Assembly (NCBI GenBank): GCA_041659285.1
Contig: JBAZYO010000008.1
Span: forward strand, 62,001-126,000
Length of the DNA stretch: 64,000 bases
Source of the DNA: Vicinamibacterales bacterium
Lineage (GTDB): Bacteria; Acidobacteriota; Vicinamibacteria; Vicinamibacterales; UBA2999
Direction of reading: 5' to 3'
Part shown: in pieces, positions 14,251-21,656 of the stretch
How positions within the stretch are numbered: position 1 is the first letter of the stretch
Layout of the letters: the number at the start of each line of letters is the position of its first letter
Position numbers and translations under genes: made by a program
The notes under the pieces: model-generated
Database searches by the model: none
The model's input: only the letters and a program-made list of their open reading frames with translations
What the model was told of the DNA's origin: nothing

Positions 14251-15698
14251 CAGCTCTCAATCCACCCGAGCACGTCGTTGACGTACGTGGTCGTTCCCGG
14301 TGCCGCCGGGGCAGGGGGCGGGGCCAGGCCCGGGAAGCTGCCGTTGTAGGTGACCTCGGGGTTGCCTGAAATCACGCTGGTGGTGACGTGGTTCTCGATC
14401 GGAGACACCGTGGGCATATTCTTGACGATGATTCTGCCCCGGATATCCGGGTTGCCGGAGATCATCAACTGGTCGCGCACCAGGCTCTGCCCCTCGACCG
14501 TGGTCGGGTCAATGTCAACGTTGCCGCCAAGTTTCAGATCACCGTTGGTCACGAACTGATAGAGAGACGCATTCTGCGGCTTGAGGTAGGGATTGCCGGA
14601 AATCTCGATCGAGCCTTCAGAGATGACCGAAAGGGCAATCGGGGTCTTGGCGGAGCCGGGGTTGCCAGAGATCTTCACCCCCCCGGTACCCTGGGCATAG
14701 AAGGTGCCCGAGGTCGCGCTGTTCCCGGCAATGGTCCACTCTCCACTGATGAATGACCAGTTGAGACATGGCGCGTTGCACGTCGCCGCCTCATTCGCGA
14801 CGGTGCCCGGGTCGTCCAGGGTTTGGACCTGGCCGCCTGTCGTCAGGATGTGCGTGGCCAGGAACAGGTAGTCCGCGGCGTTGACGGTCGGTACGGTCAC
14901 CGTAGGTTGGCCGCCGCCGGAGGAGCCACCGATGTTGGGGCTGCCGCTCGTGGTGTACGTCCCGGACGCGAACGCATTCTGCGTGACGGTTGGGTTACCG
15001 CTGATCGACATATTGCCATTGGCCTGGACGCTGCCGTTGGTTCCGTTGATATTGGGGTTGCCTGAAATTGTCAAATCCCCATCGACCACAATTGCGGCGT
15101 TGACACCGGCCGGCGGTGGCACGACCGGAGGAGGCACTAAGGTGTCGATGGTCGACAGGATTCGCCTGACTCGCACCGTGGTGCCGCTGGGCCCGAACCC
15201 GGTGGCCTGAAGGACCAGCCGATCATTGGTATTCACGAGCCCGGTGCCATCCTCATTGCCCATGGCCAGGAGCTGAGCGGCCGTGAGCGCCGTTGTGTAC
15301 AACGACGGATCGTCGTCGTCGAGAATCTGAATCGTGTAGGTATATTGGCCGTCCGTGCCCAAAGCGTAGGTCGGCCCGCCCGTGAGCAGGAAGTCAATGC
15401 GGCCGTTATCCGTATTGGCCGCCGCGGCCGCGTTGCCGGTATCCACGACGCCGTCCTGGCCGGCGAGAAGATTCGTGCTCGTGTCAGCCCTAATCGCCGC
15501 CCTGGCGCGGTTGGCGCCGGCCTCGGCGGCGGCGCGCGCACCGGCGTAATAGATCTCGTTGGCGGCCATTGCGATTTCGACCTGGCCGTTCACCGTCAGG
15601 CCAGTTGCGAGTCCCGTCATGACGGCCAGCAGCAACAGCACGATGATCAGGGCTACCCCACGCTCCGAGCCTGCGGCACAAATAGGTGACGTCTTCAT
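14250..15698 (-). CDS. PilX-like minor pilin with ISGNP repeats
   Basis: 482 residues. The N-terminus GVALIIVLLLLAVMTGLATGLTVNGQVEIAMAANE is a PilX/GspK-type hydrophobic alpha-helix following a short basic leader. The rest is a large Gly/Asn/Ser/Thr-rich domain in which ISGNP recurs about six times (TISGNPNI, SISGNPTV, KISGNPGS, EISGNPYL, MISGNPDI, VISGNPEV), suggesting a beta-solenoid. Two Cys at CNAPC could form a disulfide. It is much longer than a typical ~200-residue PilX. ATGA and TGATG overlaps link it to both neighbours. Confidence 0.75.
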   Translation of the reverse strand: MKTSPICAAGSERGVALIIVLLLLAVMTGLATGLTVNGQVEIAMAANEIYYAGARAAAEAGANRARAAIRADTSTNLLAGQDGVVDTGNAAAAANTDNGRIDFLLTGGPTYALGTDGQYTYTIQILDDDDPSLYTTALTAAQLLAMGNEDGTGLVNTNDRLVLQATGFGPSGTTVRVRRILSTIDTLVPPPVVPPPAGVNAAIVVDGDLTISGNPNINGTNGSVQANGNMSISGNPTVTQNAFASGTYTTSGSPNIGGSSGGGQPTVTVPTVNAADYLFLATHILTTGGQVQTLDDPGTVANEAATCNAPCLNWSFISGEWTIAGNSATSGTFYAQGTGGVKISGNPGSAKTPIALSVISEGSIEISGNPYLKPQNASLYQFVTNGDLKLGGNVDIDPTTVEGQSLVRDQLMISGNPDIRGRIIVKNMPTVSPIENHVTTSVISGNPEVTYNGSFPGLAPPPAPAAPGTTTYVNDVLGWIES

Positions 15699-16384
15699 CT
15701 GCTCCTCACTCTGATCTCCGAACTGAGCGTCCTGGTCACGGGCGCATTGGTCGCCGGGTCAATGGTCCTCGTCCGAACGGTAATCTGAATGTCCACATAG
15801 CGAACGTTGGCTGGAGTAATTGGTGTCCCCGACCCCAGCGGGTCGTCGACGGCGTGTTCACTATTGCGGTAAATGAAGCGGAGATCCTGAATGACGGCGT
15901 CGGTACGGATTGACGCCGGCACGCCAAGGTTGTTGTCAAAAAACAGAATCGCGCTGTTCGTTGTGTCGAGCGAGATGGTGACGTCCTCGTTCGCCTGATC
16001 GCAGACGCCCAGGGTGCCGCCGACTTGTCCGTCGGGCGGATTCGAATCGGTCTGCAGGCGAATGTCGTTGTTGACGCCGTCGGCGTTGGGGTCGAATCGA
16101 ATGGCGGCATACCCTGTTCCGGCCGTCGGGCAGTCGGTGGTCGCCACGTTGAAAGGATTGTTGTCGGCGCCGCGGATGAGCTTGCCGATCCACTCGAGGG
16201 CGTATCGCCCCTCCTGCTCACCCGCCGCCGCCTCGATCTGCCGGCGGTAGCCGTTCTGCACTTGGGAGGTCAGCGCGACCGCACCCCCGAGCACCAGCAT
16301 CGACACGACTGTCGCAACCAGCAGCTCGATCAACGTGAAGCCACGTTCGCCTGCGCCAGGCTTGAAATGCCGGGAATGCGTCAT
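15695..16384 (-). CDS. PilW-like minor pilin
   Basis: 229 residues. GERGFTLIELLVATVVSMLVLGGAVALTSQ is a type IV prepilin signal: cleavage after Gly, methylated Phe, Glu5, then hydrophobic helix. QVQNGYRRQIEAAAGEQEGRYALEWIGKLIRGA is typical of PilW. The C-terminal globular part is beta-rich. Start ATG 16384 (MTHSRHF) is preferred; ATG 16393 is also in frame but overlaps the upstream stop. The stop overlaps the next ATG (ATGA). Confidence 0.8.
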   Translation of the reverse strand: MTHSRHFKPGAGERGFTLIELLVATVVSMLVLGGAVALTSQVQNGYRRQIEAAAGEQEGRYALEWIGKLIRGADNNPFNVATTDCPTAGTGYAAIRFDPNADGVNNDIRLQTDSNPPDGQVGGTLGVCDQANEDVTISLDTTNSAILFFDNNLGVPASIRTDAVIQDLRFIYRNSEHAVDDPLGSGTPITPANVRYVDIQITVRTRTIDPATNAPVTRTLSSEIRVRSR

Positions 16385-16386
16385 CG

Positions 16387-16857
16387 CTACCATCGATGGA
16401 TGATTGTTACGAGTTCGTAGGTCGACGTGGTCCGGCCGTCTGTCACCTCCGGAATCACGCGGACCGTGATCTCTCGAAGGTTGGGCTCGGCGCCCGCCGC
16501 ACTGAGCGGGCCCGCCGCCACCACCCATCGGCGTCGGTAGCCAGGGACGGTGTCGTTATAGTTCGCAACGTCGGCGGTGAGCGAACCGCCGGGCTGGATG
16601 TTGGCTGCCAAGTCGAAGTTCTGGGACCTTAAATGGTCCATCAGGTCCACCGCCAGACGCACAGCCGACGTCTCGTTGCGGCCCAGCTGCTGCAGCCGCA
16701 TCGTCACGGCCAGCAATTCCGCGAGCGACACCAACCCGATGGTGAGGATGACCATCGACACCATCGCCTCGACGAGCGTGAACCCGCGCTCGTCAGAACG
16801 TGGAGAAGGTGATCTGACCGGTCGCCGAAATAACGAGTGTTCGTGTACTTGCGCCAT
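16387..16857 (-). CDS. PilV-like minor pilin
   Basis: 156 residues. SDERGFTLVEAMVSMVILTIGLVSLAELLAVTM carries the prepilin cleavage site, Glu5 and the hydrophobic helix, as in PilV. The middle section (LAVDLMDHLRSQNFD) is the usual PilV continuation. It overlaps the upstream FimT-like gene by 65 bp because the prepilin motif itself starts next to that gene's stop, so a shorter start is not possible without losing the leader. Confidence 0.78.
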   Translation of the reverse strand: MAQVHEHSLFRRPVRSPSPRSDERGFTLVEAMVSMVILTIGLVSLAELLAVTMRLQQLGRNETSAVRLAVDLMDHLRSQNFDLAANIQPGGSLTADVANYNDTVPGYRRRWVVAAGPLSAAGAEPNLREITVRVIPEVTDGRTTSTYELVTIIHRW

Positions 16858-17344
16858 ATGAGACTGAAACGGTGTGAGGAACAGCAGCGCCGACAACGGA
16901 GACGATGCCCCGGCCGGTGACCTGGATCGTGTTCGCCGGAGCGGACGAGACGTTCTCCGGTAGTACCTGCACGCCGCTGTCAAACGGCCGGGTCACGCTG
17001 CAACGGTCAACGGCATCATCGATGGCGGCGTCGCCGGTCATGACGAGCGAACGGAATTGTCCGACGGCGGGGCAGTTGAACCGAACCTGAAAAGTCGTAT
17101 TGCGCGTGATCGCCTTCAGCCGGGCCTGCCGGATCTGGGCGCCGACCAGCTCGGAGCCAGTCCACAGGCTGTTTCGGGCGGACGACTCGATCATGACCGG
17201 CACCGATATCGCAGCGAGGACACCCGCGATACCCAGCGCAATCATCAACTCCGCAAGCGTAAAGCCCGATTGAGAACGCACACCCAGGAGATAGCAAGAG
17301 GCAGACCACCGACGACATACCCGGCTAACCCATTCAATAGACAT
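16793..17344 (-). CDS. FimT/GspH-like pseudopilin, first gene of the minor-pilin operon
   Basis: 183 residues. SQSGFTLAELMIALGIAGVLAAISVPVMIESSARN is a type IV prepilin N-terminus with GF/Glu5. The downstream AQIRQARLKAITRNTTFQVRF block is characteristic of FimT/GspH. C-terminal beta strands end in ISATGQITFSTF, the usual FimT ending. The order FimT-PilV-PilW-PilX is the canonical priming set for type IV pili; PilY1 and the major pilin are not in the window. The 239-bp upstream gap has no recognisable sigma-54 element. Confidence 0.8.
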   Translation of the reverse strand: MSIEWVSRVCRRWSASCYLLGVRSQSGFTLAELMIALGIAGVLAAISVPVMIESSARNSLWTGSELVGAQIRQARLKAITRNTTFQVRFNCPAVGQFRSLVMTGDAAIDDAVDRCSVTRPFDSGVQVLPENVSSAPANTIQVTGRGIVSVVGAAVPHTVSVSYGASTRTLVISATGQITFSTF

Positions 17345-17566
17345 TGGTTATGTGCTGAAATAGCGGGCCTGAATCGCCCCTGTTGTTCCGGTTTGGAACA
17401 AACGCCGACAGTATTGTAATTCCTCGCGGTATTTCCTTCACGCCGTGCGTTAGACCAGTACCGTAAATTCCCCGACAAGGTCAGGGGTGCAGATGTTCCG
17501 GGACGTCAACACCACCGGCTTCATGCAGGTGACGCGGCGCCAGTAAGCCCGGCCGCGCGCGCCCGA

Positions 17567-17572
17567 TATAAT
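17567..17572 (+). promoter_or_regulatory. -10 box TATAAT upstream of the DUF5916 gene
   Basis: A perfect TATAAT ends 11 nt before ATG 17584, so the 5' leader would be only about four bases. No convincing -35 hexamer or ribosome site is visible. The rest of 17345-17566 shows nothing recognisable. Confidence 0.5.
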
Positions 17573-17583
17573 GATGGACTTTG

Positions 17584-19899
17584 ATGCCGTCCATCGCGCC
17601 AGTTGTATCCGTCTGTCTCCCGCGAGCCTCGCGGCTGGCGATGGCCACCATAATGTTCGTCGCGTTGATCCACCCGCCGGCGGTGGCCGCCCAGGACGCG
17701 CCGGTGCCACCCGACACCATTGCGCGCGATGCCAGCGGCCGGGCGACGATTCGCGCCGCCCGCCTGCCATCGCCCTTGCAGTTCGATGGCCGGCTGGACG
17801 AGCCGCTCTATGGCGAGACGAAGCCGTTTGGGGACTTCGTGCAGCAGGAGCCGCATTCGGGAGAACCCGCGAGCGACAAGACCGAGGCGTGGGTGTTTTT
17901 CGACGACGATGACGTCTACGTTTCGGTGAAGTTGTGGGAAACCGACTCGTCGCAGCGGGTCATGAGCGACATGCGTCGCGACTCGTTCAACCTTTACAAC
18001 AACGACCACATCGCGTTCATTCTCGACACCTTCAACGACCACCGGAACGGCTTCGGTTTTTCGTCCAACGCGCAGGGCGGCATGTTCGACTGGCAGGCGA
18101 CCAACGAACAGCCCAGCCCGAACTGGAACGGCCTCTGGGAAGTGCGGACCGCGGACTTCGACGGCGGGTGGACCGCGGAGTTCCGCATCCCGTTCCGGTC
18201 CATCCGGTTCAAGGAAGGCGGCGCCACCTGGGGGATTAACTTCCGCCGCATGGTCCGCTCCAAGAACGAGGTCTCGTACCTGTCGGCCGTGCCGGTGTCG
18301 TGGGGCCGCCGCGCTTTGAACAGCTTGTCGTCGGCCGGTCCCCTGGTCGGGGTCGAAACGCCGAAGGACCTCCGCAACATCGACGTCAAGCCGTACGCGC
18401 TCGGTTCGACCACCACCAACCACCGCTCCACGCCGCCGCTGTCCAATCACGGCGCCGCCGAATTCGGCGTCGATGCCAAGTGGGGCATCACGCAGTCGAT
18501 CGTCGCCGACTTCACCTACAACACCGACTTCGCCCAGGTGGAGGATGACGAGGCGCAGGTCAACCTGACGCGGTTCAGCGTGCTGTTTCCTGAAAAGCGG
18601 GACTTCTTCCTGGAAGGCCAGGACGTCTTCAACTTCGCCGGCTCCGGCTCGAACCAGGGCGGCGGGAACGGACCGCAGGCCATCCAGGGCAACGGCGGCG
18701 GGGGCGGGAACAACGTCACGCCGATCGTGTTCTTCAGCCGCCGGATTGGCCTCCAGAACAATACGGTGGTGCCCATTCTCGGCGGCGCGCGGCTGATCGG
18801 CCGCGGCGGCGGCTACCAGGTTGGCGCCCTTCACATGCGCAGCGATTCGGAGCCCGCGGCCGGAGCCGAGGCCACTGACTTCTCGGTGATTCGCCTCAAT
18901 CGCGACATCCTCAAGCGGAGCCGGGTCGGCCTGATCGCGACCCGGCGCGGCCCACGGCTCAACGGCGGCGGCGAGAACTACGCCTACGGCATCGACACGC
19001 AGGTCAACGCCAGAACCGAACTTCAGCTCAACGGCTTTTGGGCGGCCACCGCCGACTCGACGGGACGGGCCGGCGCGCAGTCGCAGAGCTATCGCGGGCA
19101 GTTCAATTGGAATGCCGACGCCACCGGCCTGCAGGTGGACCATCTGTTCGTCGGCGAGGATTTCAATCCCGAGATTGGATTTCTCCGGCGGTCGGCCTTC
19201 CGCCGCACCTTCGCCAGCACGCGGTACAGCCCCAGGCCGGCCGCGCGGACCGGCATCCGCAAGCTCTATTACGAAGCCAGCGTCGACTATCTCGAGGATC
19301 CGGGCGGACATCCCGAATCACGGGAATTGCAGGGCGCGTTCCGGCTGGAATTGAACAGCAGCGACCAGCTCGCCGCCGAGTACTCGCGTCAGTTCGAGTC
19401 ACTGGTCGCCTCGTTCACGGTCACGCCTGGCCTGGTCGTGCCGCCCGGCGCCTATGACTTCTCGCAGGGAAAATTCCTGTTCACCACCTCGGCGCAACGG
19501 CCGGTCTCGGGAACGCTAATCCTGACCCGCGGCGGCTTCTACGGCGGCACGCTGACGGAAATCAGCTGGCGGGGCCGGGTGGAATTCGGACCCCGCTTCC
19601 AGGCGGAACCGACGGTATCGCTGAACCACTTCAAGACGCCGTGGGGGAATGGCGATTCGAACATCATCAGCTCCCGATTCACCTACACGCTGACGCCGCG
19701 GATGTTCGCATCGGCGCTGGTGCAGTTCCAGTCTGCGAACGATGCCATCAGCACCAACGTCCGCTTCCGCTGGGAGTACCAGCCGGGCAGCGAGCTGTTC
19801 GTGGTGTATAGCGACGGCAGAAACACCACAGGCCCCGGTTTTCCTGAACTGGATAACCGGAGCCTGGTGGTGAAGCTGACAAAGCTGTTTCGGTTCTAA
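17584..19899 (+). CDS. DUF5916 outer-membrane protein with N-terminal CBM9-like domain
   Basis: 771 residues. The signal peptide ends near PAVAAQ. Residues ~60-250 form a carbohydrate-binding family 9-like domain (LQFDGRLDEPLYGETKPFGDFVQQEP...EAWVFFDDDDVYVSVKLWE...AEFRIPFRSIRF). The remaining ~500 residues match DUF5916, an outer-membrane beta-barrel with LTRFSVLFPEKRDFFLEGQDVF and a final aromatic residue (KLTKLFRF). Such proteins are abundant in Acidobacteriota and Bacteroidota, but their substrate is unknown. ATG 17584 is chosen over TTG 17581. Confidence 0.82.
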   Translation: MPSIAPVVSVCLPRASRLAMATIMFVALIHPPAVAAQDAPVPPDTIARDASGRATIRAARLPSPLQFDGRLDEPLYGETKPFGDFVQQEPHSGEPASDKTEAWVFFDDDDVYVSVKLWETDSSQRVMSDMRRDSFNLYNNDHIAFILDTFNDHRNGFGFSSNAQGGMFDWQATNEQPSPNWNGLWEVRTADFDGGWTAEFRIPFRSIRFKEGGATWGINFRRMVRSKNEVSYLSAVPVSWGRRALNSLSSAGPLVGVETPKDLRNIDVKPYALGSTTTNHRSTPPLSNHGAAEFGVDAKWGITQSIVADFTYNTDFAQVEDDEAQVNLTRFSVLFPEKRDFFLEGQDVFNFAGSGSNQGGGNGPQAIQGNGGGGGNNVTPIVFFSRRIGLQNNTVVPILGGARLIGRGGGYQVGALHMRSDSEPAAGAEATDFSVIRLNRDILKRSRVGLIATRRGPRLNGGGENYAYGIDTQVNARTELQLNGFWAATADSTGRAGAQSQSYRGQFNWNADATGLQVDHLFVGEDFNPEIGFLRRSAFRRTFASTRYSPRPAARTGIRKLYYEASVDYLEDPGGHPESRELQGAFRLELNSSDQLAAEYSRQFESLVASFTVTPGLVVPPGAYDFSQGKFLFTTSAQRPVSGTLILTRGGFYGGTLTEISWRGRVEFGPRFQAEPTVSLNHFKTPWGNGDSNIISSRFTYTLTPRMFASALVQFQSANDAISTNVRFRWEYQPGSELFVVYSDGRNTTGPGFPELDNRSLVVKLTKLFRF

Positions 19900-19914
19900 T
19901 CCGGCTGGATCTAA

Positions 19915-19967
19915 TCCGGCTAAAGCCGGATGCTACATCGGCAATGTGGCGTCCGGCTTTAGCCGGA
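19915..19967. repeat. Inverted pair of REP-like elements between convergent genes
   Basis: TCCGGCTAAAGCCGGATG continues to TACAT on the left arm (19915-19938) and is mirrored on the right arm (19944-19967) with one mismatch, around a 5-nt loop. Each arm itself contains the palindrome CCGGCTAAAGCCGG. It fills the gap between the DUF5916 and P5C dehydrogenase stops and probably terminates both. Confidence 0.8.
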
Positions 19968-21602
19968 CTATTCCTCTGTCATGAACGGATACGTGTAGTT
20001 CGTCGGCGGCGCGAAGGTCTCCTTGATCGTCCGCATGCTGACCCAGCGGACCAGGTTCATCTTCGACCCGGCCTTGTCGTTGGTACCCGAGGCGCGGGCG
20101 CCGCCGAAGGGCTGCTGCCCCACCACCGCGCCGGTCGGCTTGTCGTTGATGTAGAAGTTGCCGGCGGCGTTCTTGAGCGCCGTCGAGGCTTCGCGCACCG
20201 CGGCGCGATCGCGTGCGAACACGGCGCCGGTCAGCGCGTACGGCGAGGTGCGGTCCACGAGTTCCAGCGTCTCCGCCCACTTCGCGTCGTCGTAAACGTA
20301 GACCGACAACACCGGCCCGAAGATCTCTTCACACATCAGGCGATAGGCCGGGTCGCTCGATTCGACGAGCGTCGGCTCGATGAAGTAGCCGTCGTCGCCC
20401 CGGTAGCCGCCGCCCTGGATGACCTTGGCGTTCTTCTTGGCGTCGTCGATGTAGCCGCTGATCTTGGTGAACGCCTTTTTGTCGATCACCGCGCCCATGA
20501 AATTGCGGAAGTCGCGCACGTCGCCGACGCGGATCTCCTTCATCATCGCGACCATGCGATCGCGGATGTCGGCCCACCGTGACCTGGGGACGTACATGCG
20601 GCTGGCGGCGGAGCACTTCTGGCCCTGGTACTCGAACGCGCCGCGCACCGCGGCGACGGCCACCGCCTGCGGGTCCGCCGAGGCGTGCACGACAATGAAG
20701 TCCTTGCCGCCGGTTTCGCCGACCAGGCGCGGGTAGCCGCGATACTTGCCGAGGTTCTGGCCGACGCGCTGCCACATGCCGTTGAACACGGCGGTGCTGC
20801 CGGTGAAGTGGATGCCGGCCAGGTCCGGATGGTCGAGCAGCACGTCGGAGATCTCGACGGCGTTGCCGGGCACGAAGTTGATGACGCCCGGCGGCAGCCC
20901 GGCGGCCTCGAGCAGCTTCATCACGTAGTAGGCGCTCAGCATGGCGGTGCCGGCCGGCTTCCAGACGACGGTATTGCCCATCAGCGCCGGGGCGCCGGCG
21001 AGGTTGCCGCCGATGGCGGTGAAGTTAAAGGGCGAGATGGCGTAGACGAAGCCTTCAAGGGGCCGGTACTCCATCTGGTTCCACACCGCGTGGCTGCTGT
21101 CGGGCTGCTCGGCGAGCAGATCCTGTGCAAAGGCGACGTTGAAGCGCCAGAAGTCCACCAACTCGGAGGCGGCGTCGATCTCGGCCTGGTAGGCGGTCTT
21201 CGACTGACCGAGCATGGTGGCGGCGACGATGGTCGAGCGCCACGTCGTGGTGAGCAGCTCCGCCGCGCGAAGGAACACGGCGGCGCGATCTTCGAACGGC
21301 CAACTGGACCATTCCTTGCGCGCTTCCAGCGCGGCGTCCACGGCCTGGCGCACGTGCGCGGCGCCGGCCTTGTGGTAATTCCCCAGCACGTGGCGATGAT
21401 GGTGCGGCATGACCGCGTGCTCGGTGACCCCGGTTCGGATCTCCTTGCCGCCAATCACGATCGGAATGTCCACGGTTTCGGCGGCCATCGTCGACAACCG
21501 GGCCTTGAGGTCGTCCCGCGCGGGCGTACCCGGCGCGTAAGTCAGGTTCGGGTCGTTCTCGGGCCGGGGAACCCGGCGGCGGCCAGTGATTGCATCAGGC
21601 AT
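19968..21602 (-). CDS. pruA: L-glutamate gamma-semialdehyde (1-pyrroline-5-carboxylate) dehydrogenase
   Basis: 544 residues, the length of stand-alone P5C dehydrogenases. NAD-dependent aldehyde dehydrogenase motifs are present: FTAIGGNLAGAPALMGNTVVWKPAGTA, IHFTGSTAVFNGMW, the catalytic Glu in LVGETGGKD and the catalytic Cys in YQGQKCSAASR. EIFGPVLSVYVY and QQPFGGARASGTNDKAG are typical of this subfamily. It performs the second step of proline degradation to glutamate. A ribosome site AAAGGAA precedes ATG 21602. The -10 box on this strand is half of the palindrome at 21637-21650. Confidence 0.9.
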   Translation of the reverse strand: MPDAITGRRRVPRPENDPNLTYAPGTPARDDLKARLSTMAAETVDIPIVIGGKEIRTGVTEHAVMPHHHRHVLGNYHKAGAAHVRQAVDAALEARKEWSSWPFEDRAAVFLRAAELLTTTWRSTIVAATMLGQSKTAYQAEIDAASELVDFWRFNVAFAQDLLAEQPDSSHAVWNQMEYRPLEGFVYAISPFNFTAIGGNLAGAPALMGNTVVWKPAGTAMLSAYYVMKLLEAAGLPPGVINFVPGNAVEISDVLLDHPDLAGIHFTGSTAVFNGMWQRVGQNLGKYRGYPRLVGETGGKDFIVVHASADPQAVAVAAVRGAFEYQGQKCSAASRMYVPRSRWADIRDRMVAMMKEIRVGDVRDFRNFMGAVIDKKAFTKISGYIDDAKKNAKVIQGGGYRGDDGYFIEPTLVESSDPAYRLMCEEIFGPVLSVYVYDDAKWAETLELVDRTSPYALTGAVFARDRAAVREASTALKNAAGNFYINDKPTGAVVGQQPFGGARASGTNDKAGSKMNLVRWVSMRTIKETFAPPTNYTYPFMTEE

Positions 21603-21636
21603 GAGCGCAATTCCTTTTGAGTGAGGGCGAACTTCT

Positions 21637-21650
21637 ATTGTAGTTACAAT
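21637..21650. promoter_or_regulatory. Divergent palindromic -10 boxes (pruA / sensor kinase)
   Basis: ATTGTA-GT-TACAAT reads as TACAAT on both strands. On the plus strand it ends 6 nt before GTG 21657; on the minus strand it lies 35 nt upstream of the pruA ATG, leaving a short leader with a ribosome site. The perfect symmetry could also be a repressor site. Confidence 0.5.
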
Positions 21651-21656
21651 TTGCCC

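Noticed and set aside
13841..14281. Plus-strand frame opposite the exported coiled-coil gene
   Set aside because: No recognisable domain; the minus strand has a signal peptide and start-stop coupling to the pilin operon.
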